A stretch of DNA of 64,000 bases from Plumapathes pennacea. Taxonomy: Eukaryota > Cnidaria > Anthozoa > Antipatharia > Myriopathidae. The stretch's first letter is position 1. Every line of letters starts with the position of its first letter. Shown piece by piece: positions 11,999 to 23,600 of this stretch. Below the pieces are notes generated by a model. That model was not told where the DNA came from. It did not search any database and was given only the letters and a program-made list of their open reading frames with translations. The position numbers and the translations under genes were made by a program. Location of the stretch: positions 6,131,001-6,195,000 of the forward strand of contig OZ038467.1 in the NCBI GenBank assembly GCA_964036295.1, given 5' to 3'.

Positions 11999-12441
11999 CC
12001 GTCTTAATTCTTCTATTTATTGCTGTGATGATTCTCTGACTAAACTATATATATGACGCCCACAAACTCGGCTCGACAAGAACGCGAACACTGCTATTAG
12101 AAAGTACAGGTTCAGTTCGCAGTTTTGAACATTTTTCTTGAACGAGTCAATTTTGCTGTTGTCGGTGAAAGTACTCTGAAAAGTATAAAAAGATTTTTAC
12201 CATAAAGTAACGTTATACTCTTTCACTTCAGTAAGTGAAGGATTTTCATCTTTTCTCTCGACGTATAAAGTTCGAATGTTCGTTTTGTATTACCCCTGCT
12301 TCTCAGGGATTCCTTGCAAGTTTTCTCATTCATTTTGTACAGTAGAGGGAAAACAGAGCGATGCCGTTTTGTCGACTGTTTATCATGCCACTTTTCATTC
12401 ATTTCGCGTCGTTGGTCGCACTTTGGGACTGTTTATATCTG

Positions 12442-12447
12442 AATAAA
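12442..12447 (+). terminator. Polyadenylation signal of STYXL1
   Basis: AATAAA lies 444 bases after the STYXL1 stop codon, the first canonical hexamer well placed for a 3' end and before the MDH2 promoter region. Confidence 0.6.
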
Positions 12448-13054
12448 CAGTTTGCTTTTACTGAGTGACCACTGAGGTATCACACACGCAACACGCACGC
12501 ACACGTGACGTCACTCAACGCACGCATACGTAATTTCACGTCACACGAGAGACGGAGGGTCCAAGCTGAACAATAATGAAACTCGCAGAACTATTTTTGG
12601 TTTGCGTTCACTTGGCGGTGCATGACGTAGCACATGCACGAACGCGAGATTTGCACGCCATAAAGCTGTGTTGGTTAATATTTCGTGAGCGTTCAAACTG
12701 CTGTTTCTGCGCCATGCGCCCGAGGGCTCATTCTTTTCAACTCATGCCGTGATATCCTTGACTTCATATGAAGTCATGGAACTTCTCACGTTCACAGTTG
12801 AGCGGTGTTTTTGATACAAGAATTATGAAATGACGTAGTTATTATTCATCAGAATTTATATATTTATATTAGAATGCGAACCTAGTTCATCGAAAACAAC
12901 TGTTTGCCAGTACCCGCCGATTAACCCCACCCTACCCCTGCAGGGTCCACTTTTAGTTCGAGCATGCGCTGAAGTTCCTCTCGGACGGTCATCTTCCAGG
13001 ACATCAGAATCTTGAGCTGTGTGCACAGTATTGCTTCAAAAGTACACCTTTAAA
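12448..13054. promoter_or_regulatory. STYXL1-MDH2 intergenic region, likely MDH2 promoter and 5' UTR
   Basis: Only about 600 bases separate the STYXL1 poly(A) signal from the MDH2 start. At 12502-12514 the sequence CACGTGACGTCAC overlaps an E-box (CACGTG) with a full CRE (TGACGTCA), inside an AC/CG-rich stretch. No TATA box is evident near the start. The regulatory role is inferred from position only. Confidence 0.45.
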
Positions 13055-16000
13055 ATGTTATCAAAAACAGCTCTACGCTTGCAAGGACTTAATGGGGCAA
13101 GAGTTGCATTCAGGAGTTTCTCCTGCTCTTCCCAGGTAACTGTACAGTGAAAGAAAGATCTTGTGCACTTTCGCTGGCCGGACCGATCGATCTTTTATCC
13201 TGACCTGTTTCTTTTCTGATGAAATAGCGTGGGTACAAAGTAGCAGTGCTCGGAGCAGCCGGTGGGATTGGTCAGCCAATGTCTCTTCTTCTCAAACAGT
13301 CGCCTCTCATCACCCATCTTGCGTTGTACGACATTGTGAATACTCCAGGTGTGTGCTGATGATCGATTCATATTTTTTACATGAAAACCACATGTCGTGC
13401 ACATGTAAACGTACTCGTATAAAGTCAGTGAAATTTTTCAATACCAAACGTGCTCGAGGAGGACTTGGAAATCACAAAAGTACGTTAAAATGTGCGGTGA
13501 ATTTGATGCATTTTTTGTTTCAATTCCATTGTATCGATTAAATATACCAATGTACAGTAATTAATTTGTTATGACAAAATGGTGAATAAACAAACAAACA
13601 ACCAAATTCAGTGCAGCACATATAACAGCTGGCTTGCCCAAACTTTAGAAACAGTTTTAATATTACGCGAGTATATCAGAGTTGGAGGCAGGTGTGCAGT
13701 GCAACACAAATTGTCAGAAAAAAGCAAAACAGATACAATGTACTGTGTACAGTACATGGCTTATTGTGTTTGACTGTTTCCTGTTGATGCATGGTTCTGG
13801 TTGCAGGTGTTGGAGCTGATTTAAGCCACATCAACACAACAGCAAAGGTGAGCAAGAACAAGTTTAATAAATTTCCACTGGTTTGCCGTGGTGTGGACTC
13901 TTATTTACCATGATTTACGTCATCGCATGGTCAAAATGTTGTGGACTCACGAGGCGCTTCGCCGAGTGAGTCTGCAACTAATTTTGACCATGTGATGACG
14001 TAAATCGTGGTAAATAAGAGTCCACACCACGACAAACCAGTGGAAATTTGTTTTTTACCACAACATTTAGAAATATACAGGAAACTTTCCTTGTATTTCG
14101 CTGCAAAATGTGACATGCTGGCATCAGCATCGTTGTCTGGACTCTTATTTACCACGCTAAATCGACCAATCAGAGAGCGAGAAACTAGTGTGTTGTGGTA
14201 AAATATTGGTTTTCCTTTTTGAAGTCAGCCCAATTTTTTTAGCCAGGCATAAGATTAATAAATTTCCACTGGTTTGCCGTGGTGTGGACTCTTATTTACC
14301 ACGATTTACGTCATCACATGGTCAAAATGTTGTGGACTCACGAGGCGCTTCGCCGAGTGAGTCCACAACAAATTTTGACCATGTGATGACGTAAATCGTG
14401 GTAAATAAGAGTCCACACCACGGCAAACCAGTGGAAATTTGTTTTTTACCACAATATTTAGAAATATCAAGAAAGTTTTGTTGTATTTCGTTGCAAAGTG
14501 TGACATGCTGGCATCAGCTAGCGTCATATCGTTGTCTGGATTTTTATTTACCACGGTTAATCGACCAATCAGAGTGCAAGAAACTAGTGTGTTGTGGTAG
14601 AAAATTGGTTTGTAGGTGTTTGGAGGCATGAGATAAAAGTTTTCAACCCACAGTTACTATATTATGCTTCAAGGTGACAAGTCATCAAGGCCCAGATGAG
14701 TTGAAGGCTGCAGTGGAGGGATGTGATGCTGTTGCAATTCCAGCTGGAGTCCCAAGAAAGCCTGGTATTTTCTTTACTGCACTAGATTGAAATAATGTAA
14801 TCACTTCCATTATGTCTGTTATAAAACCTTTCAGTAGAAAGTTAGTTTTATTTAAAATTTATGACATGCTCATTGTCATGCAAATTAAACTCACTTTTTA
14901 CAAGGGTAAAACCAGGGATCGGTTGTATAAAATTCTAATGCCTGACTAGGTGTTAATAAAGTTAGCCGTCATAACACAAATAAGAGTGCAACATGGAGCA
15001 TCTGCATCAAGACCAAATAAAGGCCATCATGAAACAAGTTGAAAGTTGAATTTGAAAGTCTTGGCCTGTCTAGCTTGGATGTGCATTCAACCTTGAGAAG
15101 TCTATTAGATAGCTAGTAAATAGATAGACCTGGTGTCTTTTTTATGATAATTCTTCAGTTATTGTTTCAGCTCCATCTGAAGTTGATATACTGTATATAG
15201 GGTTTCCCAGTTGTTACTGAATGTTCATACAACTGTAGGTTACTGTACAATATAACCTTTAATGTTGTCATTCACATTTCAGGTATGACCCGTGATGATT
15301 TGTTCAATACCAATGCTTCCATTGTACAAAATTTAGCAGAGGCTTGTGCAAAGTGAGTCCTTGGAAAATAATGTAGTTTGATGTGAAATATCAACATATT
15401 TTGTTGTAGTAATATATTAATATTTGTTTATTCCTGTTATTTGAACAACTTATCTTTGTAGTCCCTAGCGTGATTATCAGGTGGTCAGAGATCGTTGACC
15501 GTCTGATAATCAGGCTATGTAGTCCATGGCTGGAATGCAGAACAGATTGTTTTCTGGTACTATTTGTGAGCTACAGTACTTATAATACTTACTGATTTAT
15601 GTTGCTCAGTTGCATTATTTTGTAATAATTTTTACTGAATAAATACACAAGAAGCCTAGGCCATTTTTGATATTACAGTACCATGATAAACCATTTTGGA
15701 CTAAAAAATTTGTTTTCTGAGCTTGGGAATACATACAATATAGAACCCTGCTATCTCGAATTCTCGAGGGAAGCGAGAATTAGGTCAAGATAGTGGGGGA
15801 TTTAGATAGTGGGATTCAGGCGAAGGGAAGTTTCTACCAAGTTCATTTCCAAGGGAAATCAGATTCTGTTTGAGATAGCGAGGAGTTCAAGATAACCGAG
15901 GTCAAGATAGCGGGGTTCTACTGCATTCCTAGTGCATAATTATGATTCACTTCTTTTCAGGTATTGTCCAAAGGCCATTCTTTGCATCATTTCAAATCCT

Positions 16001-19000
16001 GTAAGTACAAAAGAGCCTTGCTGAACTTACTTCCATACCAAGCATAGTACACCAACAGATTTATCATAAAATGCATGCATACACTGCAAATATGTGCACA
16101 CCCCTATTCATTATATTAGTGGATCCCATTCTTGATGAGAAAATGACTGACACTTCAGGCTATTCAAGTAGCATTTCAGCCAAGTGAAATTAGTTACAGC
16201 TACTTGGTGTTATATATTCATTTGTTTACCATAGTATACTTGTTCCATTAATGACAAGGCAAGGCCAAGCAGTCTTTTACAATAAAGATTTTTTTTTGCC
16301 TTGAAGAATTCCTACCTGGTGATTGGAGTCATGATTCAAACACTTTCATTGCTGATCATAGGTGAACTCTACAGTCCCAATTGCCAGTGAAGTTTACAAG
16401 AGAGCTGGAGTGTATGACCCTGCACGGTATGAAGTGTACATGTAGCATTGTTTAGTTTTTTCTGTATACAGTCATGTACAATCCAAGAAATGACATCCAG
16501 ATAAAGTACATATAAACCAAAACAAAGTTTCTATTTTTATTAATCCCTGTTTGTATAGTCAGCTTGCCCCAGTGAGTTTTCACTTTCTTAAATTGACCAC
16601 CTTTTTTACTGTACTATAGTAAGAAACTTTGGCTCCTTGCATTATTTTGGGTAGCAGATGTTTGTAGATTTTTGTGGAGGTATATTTATGTGACCAATGT
16701 ATAAAATACTTGTTGACTGTACTTACATCAGCCACTCATCTCTTTATCTTGTGTACCAACAGTATTTTGGGCGTAACAACTCTGGATATTGTCAGAGCAA
16801 ATACATTTGTTGCAGAAGCAAAGGTATGGTGAGCACTTTACTAAAGGAATTCTTTAAAGTCTCACCAGCTGAATACTGAGCTTTAAGTTGTCCAGTACTA
16901 AGTGTTGCTGAGTCATGTTGCTACAGGGGAAAGTTGGTAAAAAGTTAAGTTCCAGAATTGAAGGAGAGGGATGCAATGTCTTATTTCAACTGTCAAAGAA
17001 AGAATGAGGCCATCTTTAGTTCTTATTTTCCTTCCATATACTATTAAAGTCTCTTATCTTCCTCCCATACTAAACTCTAAAGTATGTTCTTTCCCTTCAA
17101 TACCAAAGTCTTTTGTATTCTTCCCATACTAAAATCTCTTATTCTCATCCTATACTCAAGTCTCTCGTTCTCCCCCCATACTAGAGTCTCTCATCTTTCT
17201 CTCACACTAAGGTCTCTTATTTACATGTACAGGGTTCATTAGACATATATGTACATGTAGTCTCTTCTCGTAAGCAACATTGTTATCATTTTATGTCAGA
17301 TAACAGACCAATGCTTTCATGTCACAAGAAGTTTTTTTTGTTGTACATGGAAACTTTGATGTGCCCACATTGACTTAGTGACAGTGAGTCTGTCAGGGGA
17401 AGTCATTTTAACTTTTTGTGTACCTCAGGGCCTTGATGTGACCCAAGTCAGTGTGCCAGTCATCGGTGGACATTCAGGAGTGACCATCCTGCCTCTTCTT
17501 TCACAGGTTAAAAATCTGGGTGCAACTTTAATCCTGCTTTTATGGTAGCCTGCGAACAGGCCCTCTTAGATCGGAATGGGATGTAGGAGAGGTTTGGGGG
17601 GAGGGGGGGAGGGGGAGGAGGAGAAAGAGGGGCTCCACCCCCCTTCTCCCCTGTGTCCCATTCCAAGCTATAAGGGCCTACTTTTATGGTGAAGGAGAAA
17701 TTCACCGTGGTTTTGCATTTGCTATGCTTTTGGATTGGTCCAAATATGTTTGGCAGCATTCTCGGCCAATCGCGTGCAAAACGCAAAACCAGATTGCGAT
17801 CTTCTCAAGCAAGCAAGCAAGTGGCAATGATGTTTCTCGCACTGCTGATTGATTTCTTCTTCAAAATTAACTTTGGTTCTTGGTTGGTTGAAAGTGTGAT
17901 TTTTGTAGCCTCTGAATTGGCGATGTTAATAATAAATAACTAATTATTAGTTTGGTTTGTTTTACCGAAAATTCGTCCGAAAAACGCTTTATCTTAAAGA
18001 GGAACAGCTAAAATGTCCGATGCTGTTTTTTTGTAAGTCATGTAATGTCTTTTCCTGTTCACGCTTAAAACAAGTTGGAGCCTTGTGACTTTGAACATCA
18101 CTTTCCAGTGTTTAATAATTTTGATATCGTCTCTCAGGCCTTGCCCAAATGTTCATTTACTGACGAGAAAACTGATAAACTCACGGACCGTATACAGAAT
18201 GCCGGCACTGAAGTGGTCAACGCAAAGGCTGGAGCGGTAAGTACTGTATCTTTATTGTACTACACAAAATTGTACTAGACAAAACTGATGTGCCGAGGAG
18301 TTGCCTTGTGTAGCCAATTCGAGCCGTTTGTTTATTAAGTACGCCCTGTTGTAAAGTGGAATGAAGAGGATGAGGGGAGAGAGGAAAAAAAGGAAGAAAT
18401 GAGCCAATTTCTTAGTTTACGTGTGGTGCGTTTGAGATGTTTGGCATAGTTAGAGGAATCGCTAGTCAAAACGATCTTTCATCATCAACCGCAGGAGAAG
18501 CGTTGTTGATATTACGGGAATCAACGCTCATTTTGCTTTGTTTTCAGGGTTCCGCCACGCTGTCCATGGCATTTGCAGGAAATAGATTCCTCTCCTCCGT
18601 AAGTGTGTTTGATGGCGCACAAATAACTTTAAAGTTCTCATGTATAGTCGTGTCTCCAAGGCGCGTATATACAGCCCTCACCCTTTCTACTCACCGTCTT
18701 AGCCCGATGACTGTTATAAGTAAAAAAAAAGGCTGAGTTTGTTTTTCTTACAGGTCAGTTGTAAGTCCGCGCACGTAATGCTACCAAGAACAGCTTCATT
18801 TTTCACCAGCGAAACTTTCTGTTCTTCTTTAAAGGAGGGGGCCCAAATCCGCTAGAACACCGGCTCCAATCACTTTGGTTTTACTGTGGCTTTGGTTTTC
18901 GAAAGTCAGTCGAAAACTGCTCTATGTGGCTCATGACTCCTTTCTTCCTCTTTTTTCAGGTTCTCGAAGGATTAAGTGGAAGGGAAAATGTGGTGGAGTG

Positions 19001-19389
19001 TGCTTATATCCAGTCGGACGTGTCTAGCACTCAGTACTTCGCGTCACCTGTGCAGCTCGGCGTAAGTTGTTGATCTTGGCCGAAAACTGAGACAGCTGGT
19101 GGCGTCAAAACTGCATGGTGACACTGACGAAACCTTCCTTTTTTGTTTCTTGATAGAAAAATGGCCTTGAGAAAAACTTGGGCATTGGAGAGTTATCGGC
19201 ATACGAGAAGAAAAAGTTGGAAGAAGTAAGTGGAACTTTAGAGACTATTTTATGTGGACAGACTTTAAAGAATCGTTGTTTGTGATTTTTTTGTTTGTTT
19301 TGTTGAATCTCTTTTTTTTTTCCCGTCAGGTTATCCCCGAACTGGAAAAGAATATCAAGAAGGGAGAGGATTTCATAGCTGGCAAATAA
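13055..19389 (+). CDS. MDH2: Mitochondrial malate dehydrogenase
   Basis: Fourteen exons join in phase to 342 aa (human 338): 13055-13135, 13228-13348, 13807-13847, 14674-14764, 15283-15352, 15961-16000, 16362-16426, 16763-16823, 17429-17506, 18138-18236, 18548-18598, 18960-19061, 19157-19225, 19330-19389. The enzyme interconverts malate and oxaloacetate with NAD in the matrix (TCA cycle, malate-aspartate shuttle). Residues 1-27 are a basic, Ser-rich mitochondrial presequence (exon 1 alone). The NAD-binding loop is GAAGGIGQP (36-44). Substrate arginines fall in VPRKPGMTR (Arg109, Arg115) and LDIVR (Arg181); the catalytic pair is Asp178 with His205 in GGHSG. All key residues are present, so it should be active. 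Intron 3 carries a double foldback repeat and intron 8 a minisatellite. Confidence 0.97.
13864..14607. repeat. Two tandem foldback (long palindrome) elements in MDH2 intron 3
   Basis: The stretch 13869-14049 is a near-perfect palindrome whose arms begin AATTTCCACTGGTTTGCCGT and meet at GAGGCGCTTCGCCGAG. The same palindrome returns at 14261-14440. Each is followed by a related tail (TTACCACAA.ATTTAGAAATAT ... GACCAATCAGAG ... TGTTGTGGTA), so two ~350-base units lie head to tail. The arm sequence TGGACTC(T)TATTTACCACG also appears once more in each tail. No coding capacity; the frames across it are palindrome artefacts. Confidence 0.85.
15741..15920. repeat. Short TIR element in MDH2 intron 5
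   Basis: TAGAACCCTGCTATCTCGA at 15741 pairs with TCAAGATAGCGGGGTTCTA ending at 15920. The inside repeats the motif GTCAAGATAGTGGGG. The end sequence recalls Tc1/mariner-pogo class MITEs; the class is inference. Confidence 0.7.
17020..17230. repeat. Imperfect pyrimidine-rich minisatellite in MDH2 intron 8
   Basis: Units of the type AGTCTCTTATTCTCCTCCCATACTAA recur about seven times with a period near 28-30 bases. Units are diverged from one another. Confidence 0.7.
17578..17665. repeat. G/A-rich tract with flanking inverted words in MDH2 intron 9
   Basis: A purine run (GGGGGGAGGGGGGGAGGGGGAGGAGGAG) is followed by a pyrimidine run. The whole is flanked by GGAATGGGAT and its inverted partner GTCCCATTCC, and further out by AGGCCCTCTTA and TAAGGGCCT. 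This looks like a small inverted-repeat element able to form a hairpin. Confidence 0.5.
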
Positions 19390-19510
19390 ACAAATGGAAG
19401 AAGAATAAACTGAGAGTTCGTGACAGTTCAAGTTAAACTTTCATTTCATGGTGTGATGCTTGTGAATCGACCCGTTGTGTTGAGTTTGTAGTTTGTTTGA
19501 GAACCTCTTG

Positions 19511-19516
19511 AATAAA
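19511..19516 (+). terminator. Polyadenylation signal of MDH2
   Basis: AATAAA lies about 120 bases after the MDH2 stop codon, a usual spacing for a short animal 3' UTR. Confidence 0.75.
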
Positions 19517-19573
19517 TTTATCGAGCTTGCATTAGTACTGCACTAAATGTGAATGAGTGTCAACAACATAAAC

Positions 19574-19626
19574 AGCGACAGACGGACGGACGGACGAACA
19601 GACTGACAGACAGACTGACAGATAGG
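19574..19626. repeat. GACA/GACG tetranucleotide microsatellite
   Basis: Interrupted (GACA)n and (GACG)n repeats lie just downstream of MDH2. Confidence 0.8.
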
Positions 19627-19630
19627 AGCG

Positions 19631-19896
19631 CAGCCACTGTCGGCAGCGCACATGGTCTGATGACGTCATGGCCGAGGGGAATCTATTAAATTCCTGAAAA
19701 TCGCGTTTACACGAACAATCATCGGAGTGGATCTTTCTAAAACGGCGCCAAATCGCCTCGAAACTCCTCATAAGGGGTAAGTAAGGACTCTTCCTGTTAT
19801 CTGGTGATTTTAAGAGTAAATCATAACAACGTGTACAACGTACAATCATCGTAAACCGATGACGTCATCAGACCGTGCTGCCTATTTCAGCCGCTG
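19631..19896. repeat. Inverted-repeat element with a CRE palindrome in each end
   Basis: The left arm GGCAGCGCACATGGTCTGAT runs into GACGTCAT (19642-19669). The right arm is its inverse (19859-19883, GATGACGTCATCAGACCGTG). Outer CAGCC and GGCTG words extend the match. The interior (about 190 bases) has no supported gene. It lies between MDH2 and 4E-T. Confidence 0.65.
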
Positions 19897-20623
19897 GTGA
19901 GTCCGTACCTGTTCTCCTTCCTTTTTTTAGTTCACAACAACAAACAATTCGCAATTTCATTTTTGTACCTTGTGTAGTTGTACCTTGTCTGTTACTTCAC
20001 AAAATATTTAGTTTGACTGCTTTTATAAACGACAAAGACTATTTTTGAAATTTGTTGAAAAAATAGTGGGGGGGGGGGGGGGGGGGATTTACGTTACGAA
20101 CTGGTCGAAGCCTTCCGTGCGCCAACACAATAAACACTTTCCACGACTATTTTACAAATTGGACCATTATGCGTGTAAACAGCTGACTTTATCCTGGGAA
20201 CTGCCAAATGGGAATGAGTTGGCCCCAGGTTCCCCCTGGTGGTGCAAGAAGCTCGGCGAAATGTGGAGAAAACACATAAGAATTTCTGAAGTTTTCTGTT
20301 TCTTCGCTCTCCCGGTTCGACGATACGTCGTCTTTTCCATGGTCATCTTCCAGGTCATTCCACGCATGTGAATAAAAGTGTTCGCTTCTCCCCGCTAAGT
20401 AGGATTCGTTCCGTGAGAGCGAGGCTGTCGCCGTTCTGAACATGCGCAGAGGTATAAAAATACTGACGGGACTTTTTTTGTGTTTCGTGATTCGGAAGAG
20501 GATGGAAGTCGGTTGAACAAGAGGCACAGGAGTTCTGCTGAGCTGTGTAGCTAGTCCACATCTGCAGGAACACTCACAAAGGAAGCCACAGAGCTCTGCA
20601 TTTCTCGCACCTCGCTGACGAAA
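19897..20623. other. Upstream region and 5' UTR of 4E-T
   Basis: Holds a run of about 19 G at 20068-20086 and otherwise unremarkable sequence up to the 4E-T start. No exon recognised. Confidence 0.4.
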
Positions 20624-23600
20624 ATGAATGGCTTAGACGCTGTGGCTTTGTCAAAAGATGTCGTTACTCCACAAGCCAGTCAAGCAACAGAAAATCATGG
20701 TGTGTGTCTGGTGCGCTAGGAACCTTTTAGAGTTTATAATTTGTAGTAAAGCTTTCATGCTTTGTACACATAATTCGAGACAAATTTCGTGTAAAACTTA
20801 ACTTGAAGAGTGTACTTTTCACGACTTGTCTTGTCATGAAATGTCACAAGTGGTTGTCGTTCAAGATTATTTTGGGAAATGTTGCCATTCGTCAAGAGTG
20901 TTTTTGACTTTATCCGAATTTCGGTGTCCCAACAGAACACAACGAGGAAACCGAAGATAGCGACTCATCGGAGAAAGAAAAGGATGGAGTGAATATGGAC
21001 AACGGAACGAAATCACGCGCTGTTTACTCTAGGGTATAGTACAAAATGAATTAACTCCGACTCTCGTCACTCTTTCAAGGTTGAACAGGTGTGGAGTATT
21101 AGTTCAACGGAAACTTTAGGCATCGGTGGCCAGTTCTACTGTCAAAACTCAAATGTGGCGCTTCGCTTTAGACCAAAAACTTGTCCCAATGGTGCTTTTA
21201 CGCACCAACGTGATTTGATTTTTCATGCTTCTTATACACAGGACAACTTGCTGTCGCTGAGAGAATCGCCAGTTGCGAAACTCTGGCCGACCATTCTTGC
21301 CGACGATTATGTCAGGTTGGAATTGTTTTCTTTTGATTCCCTAGTTAAGTTTGAATGGACGTATAAACTTGTTGCAGCTTCAAAGTACTGATTTTATGTA
21401 CATTATAGCTTTCACCACATCACCACGTTTGTTCCACGAAACAAAGATTAAGTTGTTTACCCAAATTTATCGGCCTGTTTGATACACATTGTTTTTCGTG
21501 AACTGATAACAGTCATAACGTGCACATGGTATATGTACATCTTAACACAAGAATTCTTTTGTTTGCGATGGTATTCAGTGTTAATTTGAAAAGAACCATG
21601 TGTACATGAAAAATAATTACACGAAGTGTTGAACTGGTCAGTCAGTTTTCTGCTGTGCACAGATTTCAGTAATGGTTAATAAATGCTTCCTTTTTGGGAA
21701 TTTGTTTTGAAGTATTGTACAATATGTCAAAAAGAGGGCATTTATATATTTTAATTTTTCATGGTTTGCAGATTTTACCAATGAAACATTATTTTTTGAG
21801 TGCTCTTATCCACACTTTTAGCTGCTAATTCATAGAGAATTTGCAGTTCAAATTTCACAACTGTTGTAAAGATCATCAGCCACATTATTTTACAGTTATG
21901 TAGTTCTGCCAGTTTGATGTACATTTATTTTAAGAAATTTCTGAACAGTCTTCACAAGAACTGAATTATTTTAAAACAATTTTCAAACTGAAGCCTGCAT
22001 TAGTTGGTTAGTCTTTTTCCACAATAAATATGAATGTCTCAGACACCTGAAAGCCATGCAAATCCTGGAAGCTTTTCCTGTGCCAACATCTTCAAACATA
22101 CATGCAGTTGTGCAGATTGTCAGATCTAAATTATGTGGTCTCTGTATTTTCGTTTATATGTTTTGTGATCAGGAATGGGATTTGGGACCCTGAAGTGTGG
22201 CATCAGTCATCAGAGAGTGCTAAAAGGTGTGCATCCCCTGCAGAAGACATCAAAAGGCAGATCATGTAAGAGAAATGCATTTTGTTGTGAATGATACATA
22301 CTGTACAGTACAGTCAGGGTATTCTGTTCCAATATTTGATTAGCGGGACCCCTGTAAAATACGGGTAAAATTGGATTTTTTTTTTTAATTCCTTCCCCCC
22401 CCCCCCCCCTTTTTGAAACCATTATAGTTTACAGTGTCAAAGCAGTACAAATCTTTCCATTTTTCGAACATGCGACAACATCAGCCCGATATCCAGTAAC
22501 CTGACAGCTCAACTTCTCTTTCTAAACTCATTTCTGATTTCGAAAAGAATAGTGGTCCGCATAAGATGCCAATATTTATACTTTCTTTTGCTTCTGGTGG
22601 CTGCCATATTGGATATTTTTATAAGGGAGCCTGGAAAAAAATGTTGCATACACAATCATACACACACACAGACAGCTAGAAATAAATTAGCATATTATTA
22701 TATAGACCATGATTATTTGTTATTTCTTGTGGGTTCTGCTTGTGGAATTTTGAATTTAAATCCTAACCTTCTGAAGAATACTTGTCATCATGCCCAGGAT
22801 CAATATACATGTATATTTTGCACGTGTACTCAGTCATTTTGGGAATCTATGTTTTGATCTTTGTGATCCCCCTTCATCCTTCGTATGGAGAACTAGAAAA
22901 CTTTTTTGTAGTCCTTCTTGATGCTGATTTCACTCTTTATATGACAGAATGGAAGATGGCATAGTGTTGAGTCCTCAGAGACAGAGTTTTGGTCAGGGCT
23001 GTCAGATACCACAGAGTGCACCAGAGAGAGGATCACAGCAAGACAGAATAAAGAGCATGATCCCACGGACAGACGTACGAGAGCGAGATGGACGGAGTAG
23101 ACTTTCTGGAAGAGTCGGGCGTGGGAGAACAATTGATTTCAAGGAAAGGGTCACCCCTCTGCGTGAGAGAAACAAGGCATGTTGTCTCTTGTTCGATATT
23201 TCAAATTGCTTGCATGTGTATGTCAGTAGTGCATTATTGTCTCATCATGTGCATGCTATACTCAGAGAACTAAAGAATAATTTTTATAAATAATAGTTTT
23301 TCTAGTTTTGTTGAGGCAGAATTATAATTTGACACATTGCTTTCTATAGGAGTCCAATAATCACAGGCAGATGGGACAAAGAGAAAGGGAAAAAGTTGAA
23401 AGGGATTCCTGGAACAAAAAGAGAGGTACAACTTAACTGTACTGTGCATCTTTCAATAATCAGAAGCCAAATGAAGTTTTATTTGGTTCTGCAATACACT
23501 TAGAAGAAGAAACAATCAGCAGTGCAAGGAAGCATCATACTACAGTACTTGCTTGTGTGAGAAGATTGCTTTTGTTTCTAGTTGACCAAGAATGCTGTCA

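Noticed and set aside
13931..14631. Several 60-110 codon frames on both strands
   Set aside because: Produced by the two foldback palindromes; similar peptides on both strands are expected from inverted repeats.
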